Below, piece by piece: positions 23,438 through 31,220 of a DNA stretch of 40,140 bases (within the stretch, counting starts at the first letter, position 1; each line of letters begins with the position of its first letter). The stretch is from an uncultured Eubacteriales bacterium (GTDB lineage: Bacteria > Bacillota > Clostridia > Christensenellales > Aristaeellaceae). The position numbers and the translations under genes were made by a program. The stretch spans positions 1 through 40,140 of the forward strand of contig CACWZI010000039.1 in the NCBI GenBank assembly GCA_902765305.1. The letters are read 5' to 3'. Below the pieces are notes generated by a model, which made no database searches, was not told where the DNA came from, and saw only the letters and a list, made by a program, of their open reading frames with translations.

Positions 23438-24352
23438 TTATTCCATCGGATCCTCCCCGCCGTTTGCCGGGATGGTCTCCAGTACGAAATCCCTGAAGGC
23501 CGCCTGCTCCGGCGAAAGGTACCGCTTCTTGTGGACAAAGTACAGGTGATAAGGCATCGTTCCCTCAATCGGAAAGGAGAGGAGCTTGCCCTCGGCCACA
23601 GCCTCGCGCACGGCCACCTCTGAGATCACCGAAATGCCAACGCCAGCGGCGACCAAGCGCATGATGGTCTCGGTGTCGTCCACCCCGGCCACCACGTCCA
23701 GCTTCACATCAGGGATGTTGAGCTTCGACCAGCGCAAAAATTCCTGTTGAAGGGTCGAAGTGCTGCTTCGGGTGATCAACCGCTCCTCGCCAAACAGCGC
23801 ATAGGGAAAGATCCCGCTGCCCAACTGCCTGAATCGGGGCAGATTCGGCGTAATAACCATCAGGTTGGCCATGTTGCAATGCTTCACGGCGTAATCGGAA
23901 TTCATCAGCTTCATCGTGCAGAAGGCAAACTCCGCCGATTCGGATTGCAAGCGGTTCAGCATCTCGGAATGGGCGCAGGTAATGAAATTAAAGCTGACGT
24001 CTGGATAGCGCTTGTTGAACTGTATGATGCGATCCGTCAGGTAGTAGCGCACGATGTAGGGCGTGGCGATGATGTTGATGGTCCGGACATCCTGGTTGGC
24101 ACGGCTGAGCGCAAATATGCTGTCGCGGTTCAGCTTCAGCATTTGCCTGGCATAGTTGTAGAAGGTCCGCCCGGCTACACTCAGTTCCATGCTGCGTGTG
24201 GTGCGGTTCAAGAGCCGCGTGCCCAGCTCTGATTCCAGGTTGCGAATGTGAACCGTCACCATCGACTGGGAAAGCTGAAGGCGCTCGGCAGCATTGGAAA
24301 AGCTGCCTTCGTCCACTGCGGCCACAAAGGATTCAAGCTGTTTAAAGTCCAT
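23438..24352 (-). CDS. LysR-family transcriptional regulator
   Basis: The 304-residue protein has an N-terminal winged helix-turn-helix (residues 1-60; GSFSNAAERLQLSQSMVTVHIRNLE) and a two-lobed effector-binding domain (about 88-295; VAAGVGISVISEVAV marks the late conserved strand). The ATG at 24352 is chosen because GGAG sits nine bases upstream. It has a perfect promoter with a 15-base palindrome at the start point, which suggests autoregulation. It lies just downstream of the 13-gene surface operon but is separated from it by a terminator. Its effector is unknown. Confidence 0.93.
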   Translation of the reverse strand: MDFKQLESFVAAVDEGSFSNAAERLQLSQSMVTVHIRNLESELGTRLLNRTTRSMELSVAGRTFYNYARQMLKLNRDSIFALSRANQDVRTINIIATPYIVRYYLTDRIIQFNKRYPDVSFNFITCAHSEMLNRLQSESAEFAFCTMKLMNSDYAVKHCNMANLMVITPNLPRFRQLGSGIFPYALFGEERLITRSSTSTLQQEFLRWSKLNIPDVKLDVVAGVDDTETIMRLVAAGVGISVISEVAVREAVAEGKLLSFPIEGTMPYHLYFVHKKRYLSPEQAAFRDFVLETIPANGGEDPME

Positions 24353-24376
24353 TGCGCTTTTCTCCATTGTATATCA

Positions 24377-24418
24377 ATGAATTCAATTCATTATAAATGA
24401 TTCTTCATAAATTGTCAA
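24377..24418 (-). promoter_or_regulatory. LysR gene promoter with overlapping palindrome
   Basis: TTGACA (24413-24418), a 17-base spacer and TATAAT (24390-24395) are all consensus. A perfect 15-base palindrome ATGAATTGAATTCAT (24377-24391) covers the end of the -10 and the start point, a likely operator. Confidence 0.85.
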
Positions 24419-24422
24419 ACGA

Positions 24423-24446
24423 AAAGGCGACAAAACCGTCGCCTTT
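24423..24446 (-). terminator. Terminator of the 13-gene operon
   Basis: A perfect 9-bp stem (24423-24431 with 24438-24446) with a 6-base loop follows the DUF3786 stop by six bases. TTCGTTTGAC continues on the minus strand. Confidence 0.85.
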
Positions 24447-24451
24447 ATTGA

Positions 24452-25075
24452 TCACATCCGCCGCTTCAGATCGGAAATCAGTATATCCCCCACCACGGTC
24501 CGGTCCTCCGCGGAGAAGGCCTTGGGAAAATTGTCCGAAAACAGTATCTGGCTGTTGGGCGGAAATTCATCGTCTCCCTCCCAGACGATCAGGCGAACGT
24601 CGTATCCGGGCATGATCTCCAGTTGGAAGGACGCGTCCCCCTTGTCCAGCGGGATCGCGGGCAGCTGGGCCGCCGCGGCCCTGAAGGCATCCAGCCGCGT
24701 GCCGAAGGTGAAGGCCGCCCGGTTCAGGCAGCGGCCCGTGAAGGGCTTTAGGTAGACCTCCCCCCACGGCATCTCCCGGTAGGGCAAAAAGGCGCCCGTC
24801 CCCACCGACCGCCGGCCCTCGAGCAGGTATCGAATCAGCAGCATCTGCGCCGGCAGGTTGTAAAGCGCAAAGCCATCCGCCGCGGCGCTTTTGATGGAAA
24901 ACTTTGGCCAGGTGATCTGGTAGTCCACGTACAGAAGGCGCATCGTGAACACCTGCGCGTCGGGATCGTATTTTACCCCGCAGCGCTCCGCCGCCTCGAC
25001 GGGGTCCAGTTTTTCAAACAGGCCGGTATAGTGCTCAAAGGGCACGAGCTCTTTGTGGTTTTCAACATTTGGCAT
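24452..25075 (-). CDS. DUF3786 protein
   Basis: The 207-residue protein resembles DUF3786, a family of unknown function that I associate with anaerobes carrying the acetyl-CoA pathway. Notable stretches are FALYNLPAQMLLIRYLLEG, GTGAFLPYREMPWGEVYLKPF, and a C-terminal YDVRLIVWEGDDEFPPNSQILFSDNFPKAFSAED that looks like a compact alpha/beta core. There is no signal peptide or Cys cluster. The ATG at 25075 follows GGGAGGG; the longer open frame upstream overlaps the previous gene. It is the last gene of the surface cluster, yet its family link points to C1 metabolism, which makes its position odd. Confidence 0.75.
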   Translation of the reverse strand: MPNVENHKELVPFEHYTGLFEKLDPVEAAERCGVKYDPDAQVFTMRLLYVDYQITWPKFSIKSAAADGFALYNLPAQMLLIRYLLEGRRSVGTGAFLPYREMPWGEVYLKPFTGRCLNRAAFTFGTRLDAFRAAAAQLPAIPLDKGDASFQLEIMPGYDVRLIVWEGDDEFPPNSQILFSDNFPKAFSAEDRTVVGDILISDLKRRM

Positions 25076-25110
25076 GATGCAACCCTCCCTGAAATAACGG
25101 ATCGCGATCG

Positions 25111-25725
25111 TCACGGCCACCAGCGCTCCAGGATCTCCGGCAGCTCCGTACCGTTCGTCCAGGCGCTTTGCATGGCCGCGTAGGAATCCACGTTTCCGAT
25201 GATATTGGCCTTTCGCGTGTTTCTCAGCTTTGGCAGGCCGTCGGCAGGCCCATCCGTTATGACGATGCAGTCGTTGCAATCATACAGGAAATCTCGGCTG
25301 ATCCTTTGAACAGTGGCGGGTATAAAGACGAACTGCAGCTCCGGGCAATCGTTGATCGAACCGTTGCCGAGGACAGTCACGCCATCGCCAAGGCGAACGG
25401 TGCGCAATATCGGGTATCCGCTTATGACATCATAGCCGATCTCGCTGATGCCATCGCCGATGATGATGTCCGTCACCGTCTCGACCGTCATGCTCTCGCC
25501 TTCAATGAGGGCGCGCATATCCGACCCGTACAGCTTGCCCTCGCCGCCGATGTAGATCGCGCCATCCCCCAGGCGCTCGATTGACAGGTTCTCGTTTCCC
25601 CGGGAATAGGCCACATCGGCAGTCCAGCGTATGATATTCCGACCGTCAACGCACATGTACAGCAGTAAACCGAAGACCAGCGCCAGGGCGGCGAGAAACA
25701 CGCGCTTTCCGCCATCGTTCATCAT
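25111..25725 (-). CDS. Membrane-anchored leucine-rich-repeat protein (copy B)
   Basis: A 204-residue protein with one N-terminal membrane segment (about residues 7-24, KRVFLAALALVFGLLLYM). The rest is predicted outside and contains about three BspA-type (LRR_5) repeats: DIIIGDGISEIGYDVI, TVRLGDGVTVLGNGSI and FVFIPATVQRISRDFL. It ends in EILERWWP. The protein at 28135-28749 has the same length, anchor, repeats and VLARWWP end, so the two are paralogues from a cassette duplication. Its start overlaps the DUF4956 stop by one base (TGATG), so translation is coupled. It probably acts in protein contacts at the cell surface. Confidence 0.85.
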   Translation of the reverse strand: MMNDGGKRVFLAALALVFGLLLYMCVDGRNIIRWTADVAYSRGNENLSIERLGDGAIYIGGEGKLYGSDMRALIEGESMTVETVTDIIIGDGISEIGYDVISGYPILRTVRLGDGVTVLGNGSINDCPELQFVFIPATVQRISRDFLYDCNDCIVITDGPADGLPKLRNTRKANIIGNVDSYAAMQSAWTNGTELPEILERWWP

Positions 25726-26399
25726 CAGTCGATCGTCCCCTCCTGCACCAGCAGCGATACGTCGCTGAACACGCCCGTCTGCCGCAGCTCCCGGATCAGG
25801 CCCGCGCTGTCCTTCACCTTGCGCACCTCGATGATCAGGTTCACCGCGTCGTTGTGCACGCTCTCGGTGCGCACGTTGTACCACCTGGCGTACTTCTTCA
25901 CGATGTCCATCGTCTGCTTCTCGTCATAGGGATAGCTGCCGTCCAGCACCAGTATGCGGTTGCGCGCCACCCCGGGCACCTCGTCCGACAGCAGTATCGC
26001 GATGCCGAGGATCAGCGCCAGCGGCAGGGCGATGAAGTACAGCCCCGCCCCGCAGATGATGCCCGTGGCGATGGACCAGAACAGGAACACCAGGTCAAGC
26101 GGATTTTTGATGGCCGTTCTGAAGCGCACGATGGAAAGCGCGCCTACCATGCCCAGAGACACCACCACGCTGGCCTGGATCGTCAGGATCACCGACACGG
26201 TGATCACCGACAGCGCCACCAGGGACACCGCGAATTCCTTGGAAAAGAAGTACTTCCTCGATTTGAAGTAGTACACCGCGCAGATCACCAGCGCAATCGC
26301 CAGGCACACCAGCATCGCCAGCACCGCATAGCGGAACGTGATCTCCGTATTGGCGTAGGATGTAAGAAAGCCCTTCTTGAAGATGTCCTTGAAGCTCAT
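25725..26399 (-). CDS. DUF4956 membrane protein
   Basis: The 224-residue protein has four to five membrane segments in its first 140 residues and a soluble C-terminal alpha/beta domain (YDEKQTMDIVKKYARWYNVRTESV onward). SLGMVGALSIVRFRTAIKNPLDLVFLFWSIATGIICG is the conserved DUF4956 core (about 81-117). In other bacteria this family is commonly encoded next to VTC-type polyphosphate polymerase-like genes and CotH proteins, as here. It overlaps the CotH-2 stop by four bases (ATGA) and the LRR start by one, so all three are co-translated. Function is unknown; a role with the VTC protein in making or moving a phosphate-containing polymer is an inference. Confidence 0.88.
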   Translation of the reverse strand: MSFKDIFKKGFLTSYANTEITFRYAVLAMLVCLAIALVICAVYYFKSRKYFFSKEFAVSLVALSVITVSVILTIQASVVVSLGMVGALSIVRFRTAIKNPLDLVFLFWSIATGIICGAGLYFIALPLALILGIAILLSDEVPGVARNRILVLDGSYPYDEKQTMDIVKKYARWYNVRTESVHNDAVNLIIEVRKVKDSAGLIRELRQTGVFSDVSLLVQEGTID

Positions 26400-28087
26400 G
26401 AATCTTTACCTCCATACGTATTGATGATATATGTCTGACGCAGGCGGAAGAATTCCCTGACCTGTTCGCAGCCTGCATAAAACAGCTTGTCCATGTCGTA
26501 CTTTCCGTAAAAGCGCTGATACTTCTTTTCGATGGCAGCCGCCATATCGGATTCGTAGGCGTCTACAAAGGCGTCCGTGCGTTCAGGCGCGAAGGTCTCC
26601 TCTGCCAGCTGCACCAGCTTTTCGGTGAACCGTCTGTAAAAATCGTCGTTCTGCATCAGGCTGGCGAACAGCGCGTCCAGGTTGCAGGCGCGCCGTGCCG
26701 TATCCACCTTGGCATTCTCAACGCGCGAGGTGTGGTCCAGGTCAAACAGCATCCAGCGCCACCGTCCGTCGGAAAAGACGTCGCTCGCCTTGCGCCGGCT
26801 TCGCCAAAGGGCAATATTGTTGGTGGGCCAGTCGGTGCTGGCGATATAGACCTCGAAGGCGTAGTAGTCGATACACGATTGCAGATCGATCAGCTCACCG
26901 GCACGGGCATAGGCCTCCGGGGAACGCATATCGCTGTCCGCGATATACGCAACCATGTCCTCGTAGAGCTTCAGGTCCTCGTCTTCCCCGATCTCAATGT
27001 TTCCCACCTTGACCGATATGATATTGTCCCTTCTTACGCCATATTCCTGGTTCAGGTAATCGGCCTTAAATCGCGTGCAGAGCCAATAGACGCCCCAGTA
27101 TTCCCCGTCCAGAAAGAGCACGCACGGGCAGTATTCCGGGTTGGCCACATCCGCGTCGGTGATCATCTCATGGAGCATGTAATCCCTGAGCATCAGATCG
27201 TTGGCGCCATTGTACAGGTTCAGGCGGTTCAGCCTGTATGCCTTGCCGAACAGGCCGCCTGTTTCAAAGGCTTCGCAGCCGTATTGTTTGCGGGCGTAGA
27301 TGTTCAGATTCTTCGGCATCTGATAGCGGGTCGCCCTGCCCTGGATCCGAATGCCGCAGGGGCCGGAAAAGACTGCGTTGCCCCCGGCGTCAAAGCAGTG
27401 AACGACCGCTTCGCGCTCCCACTCCCTGCCCCGCTGCTTGTAATTGGCCGGCCAGGAGAATACGCCAGCCTCGCCCTCATACTGGACGACGCCGTCCTTC
27501 AGCGATTCCTTGAATCGATCACCGAGCACATAGATGCCCTTCTCGTCATCAAACAGATTCGAAGGATCCGTGACGATGGACATGACGTTCATGCCGGCAT
27601 AGCCGGACCTTTCCCCATAGCCCACGAAATAGACTGCCGTGGACACCGGGCTGCAATGGCCGGAGGCGTCGACGCTCACGGCCCGCACCACGGTCGCCTT
27701 GTCCACGGGCTTTTTGGGCACCCGGTATTTCAGGTACTGCTTGACGCCGTTTTGCTCCAGCAGCGCCTTGTCGTAGAACACCGAAGTTTCGGTGATGGCG
27801 CTGTACACGTTTTCCTTGGGGCTGGCGTCCTCTATGAGGATCGGCCCGGTATAGGGCGTCGACCGGGCGTCGGGGTCGCTGCTGTCCAGCGTATAGTAGA
27901 TCGGGTTCCCGTCACCTGTCAGCTCCAGCCGGAAGGCGTCGTCGTAAAAGCCGGAGGGCCGTGAGAAGGCAACCTCAGTAAGCATGCCCTGTTCATCGCC
28001 CCGGTTCAGGGCGAATGCCAGCATGCCCGCCAGGGCCGCAATGCCCAGGCAGCAGCTCGCCAAAGTCTTCCACTGAAGTCTCAACAT
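26396..28087 (-). CDS. CotH-like kinase, membrane anchored (copy B)
   Basis: The 563-residue protein has an N-terminal signal anchor (about 8-26). A chitobiase-like beta-sandwich follows (about 40-155; SGFYDDAFRLEL and IYYTLDSSDPDARSTPYTGPILIED are its hallmark), then a CotH kinase domain (about 165-560). Kinase motifs visible are CGIRIQGRATRYQMPKN (nucleotide-binding Arg/Lys region, 244-260), the catalytic loop TDWPTNN (418-424) and the metal-binding FDLD (448-451). CotH kinases phosphorylate secreted proteins such as spore coat proteins. It shares length, domain order and motifs with the protein at 29495-31186. GGGAGG precedes the ATG. Its extracytoplasmic substrate is unknown. Confidence 0.9.
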   Translation of the reverse strand: MLRLQWKTLASCCLGIAALAGMLAFALNRGDEQGMLTEVAFSRPSGFYDDAFRLELTGDGNPIYYTLDSSDPDARSTPYTGPILIEDASPKENVYSAITETSVFYDKALLEQNGVKQYLKYRVPKKPVDKATVVRAVSVDASGHCSPVSTAVYFVGYGERSGYAGMNVMSIVTDPSNLFDDEKGIYVLGDRFKESLKDGVVQYEGEAGVFSWPANYKQRGREWEREAVVHCFDAGGNAVFSGPCGIRIQGRATRYQMPKNLNIYARKQYGCEAFETGGLFGKAYRLNRLNLYNGANDLMLRDYMLHEMITDADVANPEYCPCVLFLDGEYWGVYWLCTRFKADYLNQEYGVRRDNIISVKVGNIEIGEDEDLKLYEDMVAYIADSDMRSPEAYARAGELIDLQSCIDYYAFEVYIASTDWPTNNIALWRSRRKASDVFSDGRWRWMLFDLDHTSRVENAKVDTARRACNLDALFASLMQNDDFYRRFTEKLVQLAEETFAPERTDAFVDAYESDMAAAIEKKYQRFYGKYDMDKLFYAGCEQVREFFRLRQTYIINTYGGKDS

Positions 28088-28134
28088 TGGCGCCTCCCGT
28101 CCCGTATTTCTGTCATCCGATCAACCAATCACAG

Positions 28135-28749
28135 TCATGGCCACCAGCGCGCCAGCACGTCCGGCAGGGCGGCATCGGCGTCCATCGCCGAGCGCAGTCC
28201 CTCAAAGGAATCCACCTCGGCGATAATGCTTTCCGGCTCCACGTTTTCCAGGGGTGGCAGGTCTTCGGACCGGGCGTCGGTCACCACGCGGCACTGCTCG
28301 CACGCGTGCAGAAAGCCCGCCCCGATCTCCCTGGCTGCTGAGGGCAAATACAGCCACTTCAGGGACGCGCAATAATTCAGCGCCCCCGGCGCGACCCGGA
28401 CCACGCTGCTGCCCAGCTTCAGCGTCTCCAGGGTTTTTATGTGATAAAAGGCCTTATAACCGATTTCCGCAATGCCGTCCCCCACGATGACATCCCTGAC
28501 TTCAGCGGTATGGATGCCTGCCATCTTCAGCATCGCCTTCAGGTCGTTGGCATACAGCTTGCCCTCCCCGTCGATGCGGATGACGCCATCCTCCTCCAGG
28601 CTCAGCGAGAGCGCCATGTTCTTCCTGGGATATTCCCGCTCAACGGCCATCTCGCCATCGACGGACCGACTGGCAAGCAGGGCAAAAAGCAGCGCAAAGC
28701 ATGCCACCAGAAGCGCGAGAAAAACCCGCTTTGCCCCGTTGCTCCTCAT
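28135..28749 (-). CDS. Membrane-anchored leucine-rich-repeat protein (copy A)
   Basis: A 204-residue paralogue of the protein at 25111-25725. It has one N-terminal membrane anchor (GAKRVFLALLVACFALLFALL), an acidic linker, then BspA-type repeats: DVIVGDGIAEIGYKAF, TLKLGSSVVRVAPGAL and WLYLPSAAREIGAGFL. It ends in VLARWWP. It follows the VTC-like gene by 27 bases and precedes CotH copy B by 47. The domain set suggests an outward-facing adaptor for the kinase or polymer enzymes encoded alongside. The AGGAAGGG ribosome site lies rather far (about 14 bases) from the ATG. Confidence 0.85.
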   Translation of the reverse strand: MRSNGAKRVFLALLVACFALLFALLASRSVDGEMAVEREYPRKNMALSLSLEEDGVIRIDGEGKLYANDLKAMLKMAGIHTAEVRDVIVGDGIAEIGYKAFYHIKTLETLKLGSSVVRVAPGALNYCASLKWLYLPSAAREIGAGFLHACEQCRVVTDARSEDLPPLENVEPESIIAEVDSFEGLRSAMDADAALPDVLARWWP

Positions 28750-28776
28750 TCAGCCGACTGTCCCTTCCTGTAGATT

Positions 28777-29529
28777 TCACCCAAGCGCATTGATCTTTCC
28801 CCCAATGGCCCTGCAGCCCAGATAGAATTTCGAGAAGGTGGTCTGACGCATGTGGCCGTTGTCGATCAACTGGTAGATCACATCCGGAAGGAAGTCGTCG
28901 TACTTGACCTCCAGTACGTGATAGCCTGTGGGCAGCACCGCAATTCTGGACGTCCTGGCTTCAAAGATGTCCCGGACCCGGTAAGAAGCAGAGATATACC
29001 GGTCGAAGGTGATCCTGACGTTGCCTGCTGGATAGATGTAGGGCTTGCGAACATATTCCCCCAGCATCACCGGACGCAGTCCCGCGGTTTCCCGCTGCAC
29101 GATCCACTCGTCGAGCAGCGGATGCTGCCCGAGGCAGTCCGATATGGATTCGCCCGCCAGCATCCTCATGCATGTCTCCCGGTCGATCAGGCAGTTCCGC
29201 TTTCCCGTCATGCCGTGGCTCTTGATCTTCTTTTCCAACGAGATGCGCGCATCGGACAAGTTGTAGGCGCGGATGCGGAACTTTTCCCTGGGATCCACGC
29301 CATCCTCGTTTTCAAAGAAGCGGCTTCTCTGGTAGTCGTCAAAATAGACGCTGCGTATCAGGTATTCGCCGTTCTTGTCGGCATGGGGATCGGGCTTCAT
29401 CACCGCTTTGAGCTTCTGCTCGATGATCCGCAGCTCCAGGTCGCTGCAGATGTACTTGAGCTCGTGTCGGTACTTGTCCGCGGCCAGCACCGTCTTATCG
29501 CTTTTTCCTGCCGTAATTTTCAATGACAT
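28777..29529 (-). CDS. VTC-domain protein, polyphosphate polymerase-like
   Basis: The 250-residue protein is a VTC domain, the tunnel fold that in yeast Vtc4 makes polyphosphate from ATP. Conserved elements run in order: YRHELKYICS (basic residue lining the tunnel), LIRSVYFDDY, FRIRAYN, ISLEKKIKSHG, VRITFDRYIS, VLEVKYDDFLP (catalytic Glu) and SKFYLGC. There is no membrane segment, so it acts in the cytosol, perhaps docked to the DUF4956 membrane protein. The start codon overlaps the CotH-1 gene by 35 bases; the ATG at 29529 has GAGG seven bases upstream. The product may be polyphosphate or another nucleotide-derived modification; this is inferred. Confidence 0.9.
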   Translation of the reverse strand: MSLKITAGKSDKTVLAADKYRHELKYICSDLELRIIEQKLKAVMKPDPHADKNGEYLIRSVYFDDYQRSRFFENEDGVDPREKFRIRAYNLSDARISLEKKIKSHGMTGKRNCLIDRETCMRMLAGESISDCLGQHPLLDEWIVQRETAGLRPVMLGEYVRKPYIYPAGNVRITFDRYISASYRVRDIFEARTSRIAVLPTGYHVLEVKYDDFLPDVIYQLIDNGHMRQTTFSKFYLGCRAIGGKINALG

Positions 29530-31186
29530 AATCATACCTCAACCGGAAAAAGTCCTTGATCTTCTCACAGGCTTCCACAAAGTCCTCTTCCGTCCTGCCA
29601 TTCATGAATCGGATGTATTCGTTGCCCATAACATGGCGCATACGCCCTTCGTATTCGTCCACAAAAGCGTTTACCCGCTCTGGGTAGAAATTGTTCCTTG
29701 CAAGCTCGACCATTTTCTCTTTGAGTGCCTTCCTGAAGGTCCCGTTGTCGTAAAGGCTCGCCAGGATTGGATCCCGCTTGGTGGTGCGATTGATGAAATC
29801 GTTGTCCGCACGCGCAGTGTCCATGGACAGGTTGACGTCAAACAGCGCCCATCGCCACTTTCCGTCCGCGTCCGGTTGGTCCGAACCATTGCGAACGCGC
29901 CACAGGGAACGATTGTTACCCGGCCAGTCCGTGTTGCAGATGTACAGCTCTATCGCATAATAATCGATCCAGCTTTCCATATCGACGATCTCGCACACAC
30001 GGGCATAGTTCGCCTCATCGCTCAAATCGTTGTCTGCAATCGTGTACAGCATATCCTTGTAGGCCTTGAAATCCGAATCGTCGCCAACCTCGATGTGATC
30101 GACCTTGGTCACGATCACGTCCTCGAAGCCATACTTGCCGGCGAAGTAATCCTCCTTGAACCGGGGGGTCAACCAGTAGACGCCCCAGTATTCACCGTCC
30201 AGGAAGAGCGCATAGGGCTCGTATTCCCGCGTCAGCACATCGCAATCCGCCACAAGGGTATTGACCAGCAAATCGTGAATCTTCGTCTCCACGCCCTGGC
30301 CCCCCGCGTTCAGGTTCAGGCTGTGCAGCTGCCAATCCTCGCCAAACAGGGGCAGCGCCGGTATGGATTCGCTGCCATAGCGCTTCCGTGCGTAGATATT
30401 CAGGCTCTTGGGCAGCATGTACCGGCTGGCGCCCCCCTGTATGCGTATACCGAAATCGCCGGACAGCGTCAGGTTTCGTTCGGTATCGAAAAAACAGATG
30501 TGCGCCTCCCGCTCCCATTGGCTGCCCTTGTTCTTGTAATTGCCCGCCCAGTTGCCAAAGTTTGCAATCGCCGGCGGCACGCCCGCGCCTTCCACGAGGG
30601 TATCGTCGAAGGTCTTGCCCAGGACGTAGATGCCCTTGTCGAAATCGAACAGGTTGTCGGGGTTTGTGGTGATGGCGACGATGTTCATGCCGTCATAGGC
30701 TTCCTTTTTGCCAAAGCCGACAAAGTAGATGCCATTGACGACGTCGCTGCGGTTTCCGAAAGCGTCAATACAGACGGCTCGAACGACCGAAGCCTTGTCC
30801 ACGGGCTGTTTCGGCGTCGTAAAACCGTACTTGGGCTCGCGACCGGCGACTTCCAGTATGTCCGACCTTAATTCAATGCAGACATCCTCGATCATACTGT
30901 AGACATTCGGATTGCTGCTGGCATCTTCGATCAATATGGGCCCGGTGTACAGCAGGGAATGTTCGTCCGGCTCGGTGGAATCCAGCGTATAGCGAATCTC
31001 CCCCCTGTCACAGACCATCTCCAGATAAAACGAGTCGTCGTAGAAGCCGGATTCCATGGAAAGCCTCACCGGAGTAACGCCCTCGCCGTTGTCGCCTTCG
31101 CCCTGACCCGGTCCCAAAACCAACAGGGCCACAAGCAATGCCACGCCCACCAGGCATAAGGCCAAGCCTCTGCATCTATGATTCAA
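29495..31186 (-). CDS. CotH-like kinase, membrane anchored (copy A)
   Basis: A 563-residue paralogue of the protein at 26396-28087 with the same order: signal anchor (about 8-24), chitobiase-like sandwich (SGFYDDSFYLEM, IRYTLDSTEPDEHSLLYTGPILIED) and CotH kinase domain. It has FGIRIQGGASRYMLPKS (246-261) and the catalytic loop TDWPGNN (419-425). The metal motif is FDVN (449-452) where copy B has FDLD, so the second Asp is Asn; the first Asp is kept. The start is TTG at 31186 with GGAGG nine bases upstream. It lies 34 bases after the synthase-like fusion gene. The two copies may have different substrates. Confidence 0.9.
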   Translation of the reverse strand: MNHRCRGLALCLVGVALLVALLVLGPGQGEGDNGEGVTPVRLSMESGFYDDSFYLEMVCDRGEIRYTLDSTEPDEHSLLYTGPILIEDASSNPNVYSMIEDVCIELRSDILEVAGREPKYGFTTPKQPVDKASVVRAVCIDAFGNRSDVVNGIYFVGFGKKEAYDGMNIVAITTNPDNLFDFDKGIYVLGKTFDDTLVEGAGVPPAIANFGNWAGNYKNKGSQWEREAHICFFDTERNLTLSGDFGIRIQGGASRYMLPKSLNIYARKRYGSESIPALPLFGEDWQLHSLNLNAGGQGVETKIHDLLVNTLVADCDVLTREYEPYALFLDGEYWGVYWLTPRFKEDYFAGKYGFEDVIVTKVDHIEVGDDSDFKAYKDMLYTIADNDLSDEANYARVCEIVDMESWIDYYAIELYICNTDWPGNNRSLWRVRNGSDQPDADGKWRWALFDVNLSMDTARADNDFINRTTKRDPILASLYDNGTFRKALKEKMVELARNNFYPERVNAFVDEYEGRMRHVMGNEYIRFMNGRTEEDFVEACEKIKDFFRLRYDYVIENYGRKKR

Positions 31187-31220
31187 TCCGCAGAACCTCC
31201 ACTTTCAAGCGGTCATTTCC

